DNA of 64,000 nucleotides from Nonomuraea dietziae (GCF_014195505.1 NZ_JACIBV010000001.1:7254001-7318000), one strand, 5' to 3'. Shown: positions 32,546-40,899, counted from the first letter of the stretch. The notes: generated by a model not told the origin, from the sequence alone. Translations and numbers: made by a program.

Positions 32546-33802
32546 ATGGTGCCGAAGCTGGCGCGGCGGCTGGGCACGGCCGACGCCGTCGTCGTGGGGC
32601 TGAGCGCGATGATCGGCGCGGGCGTGTTCGCCGCCTTCGCGCCCGCCGCCTCCGCGGCGGGGCGATGGCTGCCCGCCGCGCTCGCCCTGGCCGCGGTCGT
32701 CGCCTTCTGCAACGCGACCTCCTCCGCCAGGCTGGCCGCTCTCTACCCCGACTCCGGCGGCACCTACGTGTACGGCAGGCGGCGGCTCGGCCCGTTCTGG
32801 GGCTACCTGGCGGGCTGGGGCTTCGTGGTCGGCAAGACGGCCTCCTGCGCGGCGATGGCCCTCACCTTCGGCGCCTACGTCGCGCCCGATCTGGCCAGGC
32901 CGCTCGCGGTGGGCGCGGTGGTGGCGCTGACCGTGCTCAACCTCTTCGGCGTGCAGCGGTCGGCGCTGGCGGCCAGGCTGATCGTGGCGTTCGTTCTCGC
33001 GGTGCTGGCGGCGGTGGTGGCCGCGGGGCTGCTCGGCGGCCCGGCGCTTTCGGCGCCCTCCGCACCCCTTCTCGCGCAGGCCGACACCCCATGGGACGTG
33101 CTGCAGGGGGCGGGCCTGCTGTTCTTCGCCTTCGCCGGCTACGCCCGCATCGCCACGCTCGGCGAGGAGGTGCGCGACCCGCGTCGCACGATTCCGCTGG
33201 CGATCCTCCTCGCGCTCGGCGTCACGTTCGTCGTCTACGTCCTGGTCGCGCTGGCCGCGCTGCGGGTGCTCGGCCCCGCGCGGCTCGGCCTGTCGCAGGC
33301 GCCGCTGGTGGACACCGTGACCTGGGCGGGAGCGGCATGGCTGGCTCCTGTCGTGAAGGCGGGAGCGGCGGTGGCTGCGCTCGGCGCGCTGCTCGCGCTG
33401 ATCCTCGGGGTGTCGAGGACGACGTTCGCGATGGCCAGGGAGCGCGACCTGCCGAGCCTCCTCGACGCGGTGCATCCGGTCCGGAAGGTGCCGCACAGGG
33501 CGGAGCTGGCGGTGGGGGTGGCCGTCGTCGCGCTGGTGCTGGTGGCCGACCTCAGGGGAGCCATCGGGTTCTCGTCGTTCGGCGTGCTGGTCTACTACGC
33601 GGTCGCCAACGCCTGCGCCTTCACGTTGACCTCGCAGGAGGGCGCGCCGCCGAGGGCCGTCCCCGTGGTGGGGCTGCTCCTCTGCGCCGTGCTGGCCTTC
33701 ACGCTGCCCATGGAGTCGGTGGTCGCGGGGATGGCCGTGTTCGCGCTCGGGGCGGGCGTGTGGGCGTTGAGAAGGCGCCGCAGGGGATCTCCGGCGGCCT
33801 GA
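32546..33802 (+). CDS. APC family permease
   Basis: About 418 residues with twelve helices. Helix 1 has the glycine-rich motif AVVVGLSAMIGAGVFAAFAPA, and the loop GYARIATLGEEVRDPRRTIP is the family consensus between helices 6 and 7. GGGAGGGGG precedes the ATG at 32546; an upstream GTG at 32516 lacks a site. The gene follows the stress protein by 94 bases. A strong hairpin ends it, shared with the opposing cellulase gene. An amino acid or amine is likely its cargo, unproven. Confidence 0.85.
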   Translation: MVPKLARRLGTADAVVVGLSAMIGAGVFAAFAPAASAAGRWLPAALALAAVVAFCNATSSARLAALYPDSGGTYVYGRRRLGPFWGYLAGWGFVVGKTASCAAMALTFGAYVAPDLARPLAVGAVVALTVLNLFGVQRSALAARLIVAFVLAVLAAVVAAGLLGGPALSAPSAPLLAQADTPWDVLQGAGLLFFAFAGYARIATLGEEVRDPRRTIPLAILLALGVTFVVYVLVALAALRVLGPARLGLSQAPLVDTVTWAGAAWLAPVVKAGAAVAALGALLALILGVSRTTFAMARERDLPSLLDAVHPVRKVPHRAELAVGVAVVALVLVADLRGAIGFSSFGVLVYYAVANACAFTLTSQEGAPPRAVPVVGLLLCAVLAFTLPMESVVAGMAVFALGAGVWALRRRRRGSPAA

Positions 33803-33811
33803 CGACGGGCC

Positions 33812-33840
33812 GCGCCCCGGAGGTGGGGGCTCCGGGGCGC
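33812..33840. terminator. Bidirectional terminator hairpin
   Basis: GCGCCCCGGAG and CTCCGGGGCGC form an 11-bp perfect stem around a 7-base G-rich loop, between the convergent permease (stop 33802) and cellulase (stop 33861) genes. No T-run follows, as is common in high-GC genomes. Confidence 0.7.
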
Positions 33841-33860
33841 AGCGGGTGAGGTGGAGATGG

Positions 33861-36116
33861 TCACAGGGCGGGGTAGGCGTTCTCGACCAGCATGCGGAAC
33901 TGCGCAGGGAACCAGCCGCCCGCGTGGGGGGCGTTGTCGAGCGCGCCGGTCGGGGCGTTGTTCCGGGAGCCGGTGAACTCCGGGTCGCACATGGGGTCGT
34001 GCTGCTTGCCCTCCTCGTTCGGCCCGCCGGGGGTGGGTTCGCTGATGCCGTCGGACTCACCGGGCGGCTTGACCCAGACGTAGGCGTCGATGCCCGCGGC
34101 GGGAGCGGCGGTCGGACGGGCGCCGATGCCGGCTCCGGACTGGTTGCACCAGTTGCCGCGGTGCAGGCGGCGGTCGACGCGCGAGCCGTTGACGTAGGTG
34201 TTCAGATCGGTGGAGGTGCTGGCCGCCGTGGGACGGCCCGCGCCGCCCCAGCCGTTGCGCGAGGTGTCGACGAGCATGCCCAGGTCCGTGGAGAAGCCCT
34301 TGGCGACGAACGCGGAGCGCAGGGCGGTGGCGTAGTCGACCTCGTCGAAGTAGGGGTTCCACTCGTAGTACTTGGCCGACTTGATCGGCTGGCCGCCGAC
34401 GTTGAGGTCGGGGTTGGGCAGGTAGGGCTCCTCGGTCGGGGTGTAGTTGGCGGTGTTGGTGATGAAGCCGTCGACGCTGTCGAACTTGGCGGTGGTGCGG
34501 TTGGCGACGCTCGTCATCAGGTCGACGGTCGGGCCGAAGTTGCTGCTCCAGCCGAGCCAGCCCGAGTGCGCGATGTCGACGTAGGTGTAGACGTTCCTGA
34601 TCGCGTGGAGCCGGTCGAGGGCGTAGATCACGCCCTGCTCGTAGGCGCCGGTGCTCTTGGCCTCGGCGCACTTGGGGTAGCTGAGGTTGGTGATCAGGTT
34701 CGGCAGGGAGTCGGGCTCGATGATCGTGACGATGCGCAGCGAGGCGTACTTCGGGTCCCTGAGAATGGCCGCGATGGGATCGATGTAGAGCGTCTTGTAC
34801 TTGTTCAGACCGTCATTGGCGATCGACAGCTCACCGTTGGAGGCCAGCGCCGAGCAGTCGCGGTTGGGCAGGTCGTAGATCACGATCTGGATGGCGACGG
34901 GCGTGCTGCCGCTCTGCTGGGCCAGGGCGGCGTCGAGGTGGCCGCGCAGGCCGCGGCCCGCGGTGATGGCGCCGATGCGGTCCATCCACACGGCGGTGGA
35001 GTAGCCGGCGACCTTGCGCATCGCGGTGCCGAGCGCGCCGCCCGTGGCGTCGGCCAGGTCGGTGACCTGCTCGGCGTAGTCGGGGTTGATGTAGCCCTTC
35101 GCGCCGTCGTAGGGGTTGGCGACGTGCTCGCCCGTCGGCGGGGCGCCGTCGTTGTCCACCTCGGTCGCGCTCACCTTGGCCGCGGTGTGACCGGGAGCTG
35201 TCAGGCCGAACTCGGCGCTGCCGTCGGTCTGGTCGGCGTCCTCGGCCGCCCTGATGGTGAGCGGCTGGGCGGTGTCCCAGGTAGAGGGGGTGAAGGTCAG
35301 TGTGGCGGGGGTGGCGCTCAGGTCGGCGTCGCCCGTGCGGGCCGCGGTGACGGTGACGTCGGCCGAGGGTGCGCTGGTGAGCTTGACGCTGACGGGGCTC
35401 TGGCCGCCCTCCTGGACGCTGACCGTGCCGGGGCTGACGGAGATGGCGGGGGTACCGGAGGCGGTGACCGAGATCGCCGTGGCGGCCGAGGTTTTGGTGG
35501 CCCCCGCGGTGTCCGTGGCCCTGGCGGTCAGCTGGTAGGCGCCGGCGGCGACGTTCGACCAGGTGGCGGTGTAGGGCGCGGTGGTGTCCTCGCCGAGCTT
35601 GGTCGTGCCGTTGAAGAACTCGACCTTGGCGACCGCCCCTGTGGCCTCGGCCTCCAGCGCGACGGTGGCCGGCGCGGTGAACGTGGCGCCGGCCGCCGGC
35701 TTGGTCAGGCTCACGGCCAGCGGCTGGGAGACACCGCCCGTGCAGGCCGTGCCGTTCAGGGTGAAGACGGTGGGCTTGGCGTTGGCGCCGGTGTGGTCGG
35801 CGTTGAACCCGATGCTGACCGACTGCCCCGACGCCAGCGCCTTGTTCCAGTCGAGGGCGGCGGCGGTGACGTTCGCGCCCGACTGCTGCCAGGTGGCGCT
35901 CCAGCCGTTGGTGATCTTCTGGTTGCCCGGGAAGGCGAAGCCGAGCTGCCATCCGTTCACGGGGTCGCCCAGGTTGGTGATCTTGACGCTGGCGGTGAAG
36001 CCTGTGGACCAGTCGGTGGTCGAGTACTCGACCGCGCAGGACACGGCCGCGTGGGACGGCAGGGCGGGCAGGAAGGCCGCCAACCCGACCGCGGCCGCCA
36101 GAGCGATGCGTTTCAT
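33861..36116 (-). CDS. Secreted GH6 cellulase with CBM2
   Basis: A 751-residue exported enzyme cleaving beta-1,4-glucan. A signal peptide (to about residue 23) is followed by a type 2 carbohydrate-binding module (residues 25-130, with conserved tryptophans in SATWQQSG and GWQLGFAF), an Ig-like domain (135-220), a Calx-beta-like domain (225-330) and the GH6 catalytic domain (345-751). In the latter, YDLPNRDCSALASNGEL has the catalytic Asp region, EPDSLPNL and HSGWLGWSSNFGP are active-site stretches, and YVWVKPPGESDG closes the fold. Long loops such as NEEGKQHDPMCD suggest a cellobiohydrolase-like tunnel as in Cel6B. The CelR box just upstream implies induction by cellobiose. Confidence 0.9.
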   Translation of the reverse strand: MKRIALAAAVGLAAFLPALPSHAAVSCAVEYSTTDWSTGFTASVKITNLGDPVNGWQLGFAFPGNQKITNGWSATWQQSGANVTAAALDWNKALASGQSVSIGFNADHTGANAKPTVFTLNGTACTGGVSQPLAVSLTKPAAGATFTAPATVALEAEATGAVAKVEFFNGTTKLGEDTTAPYTATWSNVAAGAYQLTARATDTAGATKTSAATAISVTASGTPAISVSPGTVSVQEGGQSPVSVKLTSAPSADVTVTAARTGDADLSATPATLTFTPSTWDTAQPLTIRAAEDADQTDGSAEFGLTAPGHTAAKVSATEVDNDGAPPTGEHVANPYDGAKGYINPDYAEQVTDLADATGGALGTAMRKVAGYSTAVWMDRIGAITAGRGLRGHLDAALAQQSGSTPVAIQIVIYDLPNRDCSALASNGELSIANDGLNKYKTLYIDPIAAILRDPKYASLRIVTIIEPDSLPNLITNLSYPKCAEAKSTGAYEQGVIYALDRLHAIRNVYTYVDIAHSGWLGWSSNFGPTVDLMTSVANRTTAKFDSVDGFITNTANYTPTEEPYLPNPDLNVGGQPIKSAKYYEWNPYFDEVDYATALRSAFVAKGFSTDLGMLVDTSRNGWGGAGRPTAASTSTDLNTYVNGSRVDRRLHRGNWCNQSGAGIGARPTAAPAAGIDAYVWVKPPGESDGISEPTPGGPNEEGKQHDPMCDPEFTGSRNNAPTGALDNAPHAGGWFPAQFRMLVENAYPAL

Positions 36117-36132
36117 GGGGTCTCCAAGGGAG

Positions 36133-36146
36133 TGGGAGCGCTCCCA
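36133..36146. promoter_or_regulatory. CelR/CebR operator
   Basis: TGGGAGCGCTCCCA is a perfect 14-bp palindrome identical to the operator of CelR in Thermobifida and of CebR-type LacI repressors that release DNA on binding cellobiose. It lies 17 bases upstream of the cellulase ATG. The regulator gene itself is not in this window. Confidence 0.9.
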
Positions 36147-36228
36147 AAAGACTCCGGAACGAGCCGAGCGCCTGTCAACACGGGCTCACTCCGGTGCAGC
36201 ACGGCGGTGAAAGTTTCAGATCGCGGCT

Positions 36229-36270
36229 ATGCTGAGCGACATGACGACGCGGCGAATGACGGCCCCCTAG
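36229..36270 (+). CDS. Met-rich leader peptide upstream of methionyl-tRNA synthetase
   Basis: ATG 36229-36231 opens a 13-codon ORF, MLSDMTTRRMTAP, closed by TAG at 36268-36270. Three of its thirteen residues are methionine, unexpected by chance. It sits 79 bases upstream of the synthetase start and before a hairpin, the layout of ribosome-mediated attenuation. The clear weakness is the poor ribosome-binding site. Translation has not been shown; the ORF could also start at the internal ATG at 36241. Confidence 0.4.
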   Translation: MLSDMTTRRMTAP

Positions 36271-36292
36271 GGGCTCGCCGACGTCTTCTTCC

Positions 36293-36316
36293 GAGGCCCT
36301 GCTCATCCGGGGCCTC
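36293..36316 (+). promoter_or_regulatory. Hairpin between leader ORF and synthetase gene
   Basis: GAGGCCC (36293-36299) and GGGCCTC (36310-36316) form a 7-bp stem with a 10-base loop and TTCGC after it. It lies between the Met-rich leader and the synthetase ribosome-binding site. An upstream GGGGCTC (36270-36276) could pair partly with the same left arm, giving an alternative fold, as attenuators need. Confidence 0.4.
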
Positions 36317-36348
36317 TTCGCATGTCCGGGGCCCCTGTGGAGGTTCCG

Positions 36349-37734
36349 ATGTACATCACGACCACCATCCCCTACGTCAACGCTCGTCCCCATCTCGGGT
36401 TCGCGCTGGAGATCGTCCAGGCCGACGTGCTGGCCAGGCACTACCGCAGGCGCGAGCCCGTGCGCTTCCAGACCGGCACCGACGACAACTCGCTGAAGAA
36501 CGTGCTGGCCGCGCAGGCGGCGGGCGTGCCGGTGCAGGAGTTCGTCGACCGCAACGCCAGAGCCTTCGAGGAGCTGCGCGAACCCCTGGCGCTCTCCTTC
36601 GACTCCTTCGTCCGCACCAGCCGCGACCCCGCGCACCGGCAGGGCGTCGAGCGGCTGTGGCGGGCCACCGCGCACGACGTCTACCAGCGCCACTACTCCG
36701 GCCTGTACTGCGTCGGCTGCGAGCAGTTCTCCACCGAGGACAGCTGTCCTGAACACGGCGGCCCGCTGCAGGTGGTCGAGGAGAAGAACTGGTTCTTCCG
36801 CCTGTCCCGCTACCAGGACCGGCTCAGAGAGCTCATCGCGGACGGCCGCCTGCGCGTGGAGCCCGCCGCCAGGAGGAACGAGATCCTGGCCTTCATCGAG
36901 GCGGGGCTCGAGGACATCAGCATCTCCCGCTCGCAGGAGCGGGCGAGGGGCTGGGGCATCCCCGTGCCCGGCGACCCCTCGCAGGTCGTCTACGTCTGGT
37001 GGGACGCCCTGGCCAACTACGTCACCGCCCTGGACGACTACGAGCGCTGGTGGGCGCGAGGACGGAAGATCCACCTGGTCGGCAAGGGCGTCATCCGCTT
37101 CCACGCCGTCTACTGGCCGGCGATGCTGCTGTCGGCCGGTGAGCCGCTGCCCACGGAGATCTACGTCCACGACTACCTGACCGTCGAGGGCCGCAAGATC
37201 TCCAAGTCCTCGGGCTCCGCGGTCGACCCCGTCGAACTGGCCGCCCGCTACGGGAGCGACGCCGTGCGGTGGTGGCTGCTGCGCGAGGTGCCGCGCGTCG
37301 GCGACGCCGACTTCACCGAGGGACGGCTGGCGGCCAGGCACGACGAGGACCTGGCCAACGGCCTCGGCAACCTGGTCAAGCGGGTCGTCACCATGGTCCA
37401 CAGGTTCCGTGGGGGCCACGTGCCCGACGTGCCCGCCGAACCGCTCGTGCCCGACGTCGAGGAGCGGGTCCACGCGGCGCTGGAGGCCTTCGACTTCCGC
37501 GCGGCCGCGTCGGCGGTGTGGTCGATCGTGGAGGAGGCCAACAGGTACATCGAGAGGGAGCGGCCGTGGCGGCAGGCCGATCCTGACGTGGCGCTGGCGA
37601 CACTGGTGCAGGCGTGCAGGACGCTCGCCGTACAGCTGGAGGTCTTCCTGCCCGAGGCGGCGGCGAGGGTGGCGGCGCAGGTGGAGGGGGCGCGCCTGCC
37701 CGAGCCCTCGCCATTGTTCCCGAGGATCGTTTGA
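36349..37734 (+). CDS. Methionyl-tRNA synthetase (class I)
   Basis: About 461 residues. It charges tRNA-Met with methionine. The Rossmann-fold start MYITTTIPYVNARPHLGFAL contains the HIGH equivalent HLGF, YCVGCEQFSTEDSCPEH is a zinc-knuckle-type insert with a single CxxC, and KISKSSG is the ATP-binding KMSKS signature. The anticodon-binding helical domain follows, and the C-terminal dimerisation region of longer enzymes is absent. The start at ATG 36349 has GGAGGT before it; ATG 36322 lacks a site. Being shorter than typical housekeeping copies and found between unrelated genes, it may be a second, perhaps inhibitor-tolerant enzyme. The gene symbol metG/metS is not assigned. Confidence 0.85.
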   Translation: MYITTTIPYVNARPHLGFALEIVQADVLARHYRRREPVRFQTGTDDNSLKNVLAAQAAGVPVQEFVDRNARAFEELREPLALSFDSFVRTSRDPAHRQGVERLWRATAHDVYQRHYSGLYCVGCEQFSTEDSCPEHGGPLQVVEEKNWFFRLSRYQDRLRELIADGRLRVEPAARRNEILAFIEAGLEDISISRSQERARGWGIPVPGDPSQVVYVWWDALANYVTALDDYERWWARGRKIHLVGKGVIRFHAVYWPAMLLSAGEPLPTEIYVHDYLTVEGRKISKSSGSAVDPVELAARYGSDAVRWWLLREVPRVGDADFTEGRLAARHDEDLANGLGNLVKRVVTMVHRFRGGHVPDVPAEPLVPDVEERVHAALEAFDFRAAASAVWSIVEEANRYIERERPWRQADPDVALATLVQACRTLAVQLEVFLPEAAARVAAQVEGARLPEPSPLFPRIV

Positions 37735-37777
37735 CGTAGGTTGGCGCGAACAGACCAGCCGGTATGGGAGGTTGCGC

Positions 37778-38755
37778 ATGCCCACCGTTCCCACCGTCCG
37801 CGGGCAGGTCGACGTCGGCGACCTCGGCCAGACCCTGATGCACGAGCACATCTTCGCGCTGTCGACCGAGCACAGGGACAACTACGGCGACGGGGACTGG
37901 TGGGACGAGGAGTTCAGGGTCGCCGACGCCATCGGCAAGCTCAAGGCGGTGGCCGCGAAGGGTGTGCGGACGATCGTCGACCCGACCGTCTGGGGGCTCG
38001 GGCGATACATCCCGCGCATCCAGCGCATCGCCGACGAGGTGCCCGAGCTCAACATCATCGTCGCGACCGGCCTGTACTTCTACGACCTGCCGCCCCACCC
38101 CTACAAGCACCGCGGGCCAGGGCTGCTCATGGACATGCCCGACCCCATGATCGACGACATGGTCCGCGACCTCACTCGGGGCATCTCCGACACGGGAGTC
38201 AAGGCCGCCTTCATCAAGTGCGTGGTGGACGAGCGGGGGCTGACCGAGGGCGTCGAGCGGATGTGCAGAGCCGCCGCCCAGGCCCACGTGCGGACCGGCG
38301 CGCCGATCACCGTCCACACCGACGCCCCGTCGCAGTCGGGACTGCCGGCGCTCGACCTGTTCGCCAAGGAGGGCGTCGACCTGCGCAAGGTCGTCGTCGG
38401 TCACGCCGGCGACAGCAACGACCTCGACTACCTCCGCAGGCTCGCCGACACCGGCGCGATCCTCGGGATGGACAGGTTCGGGCTCGACATGTACAACCCG
38501 ACCGAGCAACGCGTCGCCACGATCGCCGCGCTGTGCGAGCTGGGCTACGCCGACAGGATGGTGCTGAGCCACGACACCGCCTGCTTCATGGACTATTTCG
38601 GCGGACAGTGGGACGAAGGTGTTCCTCTGGTGGCTCCGAACTGGCGTTATGACCACATCCACGATGACGTTCTGCCTGCGCTGCGCGCTTCCGGTGTAAC
38701 AGATGCGCATCTGGAACAGCTCCTGGTTACCAACCCCGCCCGCTACTTCTCGTAA
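37778..38755 (+). CDS. Phosphotriesterase family hydrolase
   Basis: A 325-residue amidohydrolase-superfamily protein. The binuclear metal site is visible in order: HEH at residues 23-25, the bridging lysine in AAFIKCVVDE, the histidines in TVHTDAP and VVGHAGDSN, and the aspartate in LSHDTAC. The length and layout are those of PTE-like lactonases and organophosphate hydrolases. GGGAGG lies before the ATG. The natural substrate of most homologues is a lactone, so a quorum or metabolite lactonase is as likely as a phosphotriesterase. It follows the synthetase by 43 bases and may be co-transcribed. Confidence 0.88.
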   Translation: MPTVPTVRGQVDVGDLGQTLMHEHIFALSTEHRDNYGDGDWWDEEFRVADAIGKLKAVAAKGVRTIVDPTVWGLGRYIPRIQRIADEVPELNIIVATGLYFYDLPPHPYKHRGPGLLMDMPDPMIDDMVRDLTRGISDTGVKAAFIKCVVDERGLTEGVERMCRAAAQAHVRTGAPITVHTDAPSQSGLPALDLFAKEGVDLRKVVVGHAGDSNDLDYLRRLADTGAILGMDRFGLDMYNPTEQRVATIAALCELGYADRMVLSHDTACFMDYFGGQWDEGVPLVAPNWRYDHIHDDVLPALRASGVTDAHLEQLLVTNPARYFS

Positions 38756-38797
38756 AGTAGCGGGATCTGACAGTGCTACACGGGTAGGTGGAGCTGG

Positions 38798-39184
38798 GTG
38801 ACTGCGGAGCAGGCCTTGTCGATCAGCCTCGGACTGCAAGGTCCCTGCGTCATCGCGAGGCTCACGGGAGAGTTCGACTTCGGATCGGCTGCCGAGGTGC
38901 GTGATCGGGTCACCAAGGCGCTCGACCTCAGTCTGCCCCCGATGATCATTATCGACATGCAGGCGGTGAGCGTCTGCGACTCCTCGGGCCTGTCCGTGCT
39001 GGTCTACCTGCACAAGGCGGTGACCGCCTCGGGCGGACGGCTGCTGGTGTCCGGTCTGAACGGGCGGTGCAAGCACCTGTTCGCCATCACCGCACTCGAC
39101 AGGTTCTTCGAGATCAGGCCCACTGCCGAACTGGCCATCGCCGAACTGAGTGAATCGGGGCATTCTCCGCCGTTTGTGGGGTAG
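38798..39184 (+). CDS. STAS domain anti-sigma factor antagonist
   Basis: A 128-residue SpoIIAA/RsbV-like protein. VIARLTGEFDFGSAAEV gives the first strand, and CDSSGLSVLVYLHKAVTASGG contains the phosphorylatable serine in the DSSGL motif. When unphosphorylated such proteins bind an HATPase anti-sigma kinase and free the sigma factor. The sigma-70 gene starts nine bases downstream, so they form a unit, though the expected kinase is not adjacent; the closest candidate is the MEDS/HATPase protein at 26.2 kb. The GTG at 38798 is the start. Confidence 0.88.
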   Translation: MTAEQALSISLGLQGPCVIARLTGEFDFGSAAEVRDRVTKALDLSLPPMIIIDMQAVSVCDSSGLSVLVYLHKAVTASGGRLLVSGLNGRCKHLFAITALDRFFEIRPTAELAIAELSESGHSPPFVG

Positions 39185-39193
39185 TCGGGCGGC

Positions 39194-40075
39194 ATGGCGG
39201 ACCTGTTGGGTGACTACCTCAAGGAGATCGGCAGGGTCCCGCTGCTCACCGCTGAGGAGGAGGTCGAGCTCTCCAGGCGGGTCGAAGCGGGCCTGTACGC
39301 GCGGCATCTGCTCGCCCATGGCGACGACCGGCACGTGCTGCGCGTCGTCGCCATGGAGGGTGAGCAGGCCAAGGACCGGCTGATCCGCGCCAACCTGCGC
39401 CTGGTCGTCGCCGCGGCCAAGCGCTACGCGCACAGGGGGCTTCCCCTGCTCGACGTGATCCAGGAGGGCAACCTCGGGCTGATCCGAGCGGTGGAGAAGT
39501 TCGACTACCGGCGCGGGTACAAGTTCTCCACCTACGGCATGTGGTGGATCAGGCAGGCGATCGAGCGCGGCATCAACGACAAGAGCAGGACCGTCAGGCT
39601 GCCCGTGCACGTGGCGGAGGAGGTCTCGAGGCTGTCCAGGATCGCCAGGAGGCTCGCGTCGGACCTGGGCAGGGAGCCGTCGGAGGAGGAGCTGGCCGGA
39701 TCGGCCGGCCGTACGGTGGAGCAGGTCGCCGGGTTGCGCAGGCTGGCGAGGGAGACGATCAGCCTCGACACCCCCGTCGGGGAGAACGGCGAGGCGAGCG
39801 TCGGTGACCTGATCGCCGACGAGGACCTGCTGCAGGTGCAGGAGCTGATGGAGCTGCGGGCGCTGTCGGCGGAGCTGCGCGAGCTGGTGCGGTCGCTGCC
39901 GCAGCGCGAGGCGTTCATCATCAGATGCAGGTACGGCCTGGTCGACGGCAAGGTCATGACTTATCAGGAAATCGCCGACATTCTGGGACTGACCAGGGAG
40001 CGCATCAGGCAGCTGGAGAAGCAGGCGCTGCGACGGCTCAGAGAGGGCGGGCCGCTCCTGGCCTGGGCGTCCTAG
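39194..40075 (+). CDS. Group 2 sigma-70 factor (HrdB-like, lacking region 1.1)
   Basis: A 293-residue sigma factor. The start ADLLGDYLKEIGRVPLLTAEEE is region 1.2, then RLIRANLRLVVAAAKRYAHRGL (2.1) and FDYRRGYKFSTYGMWWIRQAIERG (2.3-2.4), region 3 around REPSEEELAGSAG, and a region 4 with EAFIIRCRYGLVDGKVMTYQEIADILGLTRERIRQLEKQAL, which recognises the -35 hexamer. The -10-contacting region 2.4 is almost that of the primary factor, so it should read near-consensus promoters under particular conditions. Region 1.1 is missing. It follows a STAS gene directly, which is not typical for group 2 factors. Confidence 0.9.
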   Translation: MADLLGDYLKEIGRVPLLTAEEEVELSRRVEAGLYARHLLAHGDDRHVLRVVAMEGEQAKDRLIRANLRLVVAAAKRYAHRGLPLLDVIQEGNLGLIRAVEKFDYRRGYKFSTYGMWWIRQAIERGINDKSRTVRLPVHVAEEVSRLSRIARRLASDLGREPSEEELAGSAGRTVEQVAGLRRLARETISLDTPVGENGEASVGDLIADEDLLQVQELMELRALSAELRELVRSLPQREAFIIRCRYGLVDGKVMTYQEIADILGLTRERIRQLEKQALRRLREGGPLLAWAS

Positions 40076-40081
40076 CCACGT

Positions 40082-40110
40082 TTGACAGGCGGGCCGGTAT
40101 AGCGGTTAAT
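40082..40110 (+). promoter_or_regulatory. Candidate sigma-70 promoter for the secreted protein gene
   Basis: TTGACA at 40082-40087 and GTTAAT at 40105-40110 are separated by exactly 17 bases. The -35 is a perfect consensus; the -10 is moderate. The ATG of the secreted protein follows 36 bases later, which suits the spacing. Confidence 0.4.
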
Positions 40111-40145
40111 CGTCGCGTCTGTTCGTCCGGGAATCTGGGGGTTTG

Positions 40146-40673
40146 ATGTTAAGAAGTATCGCTGTCCTGACCGCGGCCGCGTCGGTGGTGTTCGTCGCAC
40201 CCGGCGTGGCCTCTGCGTCTTCGGGGGCGGTGACCAGGACGGTCACCGCTCCGGCTGCGGCGCGGGTTCCGGTGTCCGCTGCGCCGGTGTCGTCGTCGGC
40301 GGCACTGGCCGGATCGGCGTCGTCGGCCGCTTCGGCTTCGTCAGGTTCTTCGGCGTCGTCGGCTCGCCCGAAGCTGCTGCGCGGTAAGCCGTACTTCGGG
40401 CGTTGCAGGAGCACGTGCAGGGTCAACGTGCGCATCAAGAACGTCTCCCGGCAGACTGTCTACAGCGTCAGGCTCACCGCCAAGCTGAAGGTCAACGGCA
40501 GGAGCGTCGGCAGCTGCAGCGACTGGGTCGGCACGATGCGGGCCGGCAAGGTGCGGGTCGCCTCGTGCACCGTCAGGACGGGCAAGCTCGCGGGAATGTG
40601 GCGCGACCGCTATGACTACGGACGCTGGTACGTCAGGGCGCACACCTCCGTGCGCTACCTCTACTACCGCTGA
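40146..40673 (+). CDS. Secreted protein with Ala/Ser-rich linker
   Basis: A 175-residue exported protein. MLRSIAVLTAAASVVFVAPGVASA is a signal peptide with an ASA-type cleavage site near residue 24, followed by a linker of alanine, serine and valine to about residue 80, and then a basic C-terminal domain of about 95 residues with four cysteines (GRCRSTCRV, GSCSDW, ASCTVR). The alternation of beta-prone residues and cysteines suggests a disulfide-linked beta fold. The family is unknown to me. A neighbouring hairpin ends the gene. Confidence 0.65.
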   Translation: MLRSIAVLTAAASVVFVAPGVASASSGAVTRTVTAPAAARVPVSAAPVSSSAALAGSASSAASASSGSSASSARPKLLRGKPYFGRCRSTCRVNVRIKNVSRQTVYSVRLTAKLKVNGRSVGSCSDWVGTMRAGKVRVASCTVRTGKLAGMWRDRYDYGRWYVRAHTSVRYLYYR

Positions 40674-40705
40674 CCCCACCGGGCGGGAAACGCCGAAAGC
40701 CCACG

Positions 40706-40727
40706 GACGGCTCCTGCGGGAGCCGTC
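40706..40727. terminator. Bidirectional terminator hairpin
   Basis: GACGGCTCC-TGCG-GGAGCCGTC has 9-bp perfect arms. It lies between the convergent secreted-protein gene (stop 40673) and a 28-residue membrane peptide gene (stop 40755). Confidence 0.65.
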
Positions 40728-40754
40728 ACGCGGGCTGGTACCACGAGCCTTCGA

Positions 40755-40841
40755 TCAGGCAGTGATCATGAGGGCGAGGCCGATGAGGACCACGATCGGG
40801 ACCACCCACACGACAGCCTCGGCCGCGAACTCCTTGTACAT
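40755..40841 (-). CDS. 28-residue single-helix membrane peptide
   Basis: A minus-strand ORF from ATG 40841 to TGA 40755, encoding 28 residues: MYKEFAAEAVVWVVP, then a hydrophobic run ending MITA. It has an acidic-basic N-terminal part and one transmembrane helix of about 18 residues. The ATG follows a clear GAGGGAGA at 6-7 bases, and the reading frame has actinobacterial GC3 bias (almost every codon ends in C or G). A terminator hairpin lies just beyond its stop. No family is known to me; such peptides often modulate transporters or sensors. It lies between the secreted protein and a hypothetical gene. Confidence 0.55.
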   Translation of the reverse strand: MYKEFAAEAVVWVVPIVVLIGLALMITA

Positions 40842-40899
40842 GGTGTGCTCTCCCTCAATGGGCCGCAGATAAGGTCATTGCGCAGCATAGCGGCCGCGG

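Noticed and set aside
38756..38797. SigB/SigF-type promoter before the STAS gene
   Set aside because: GGGTAG is present but no GTTT-like -35 at the required distance.
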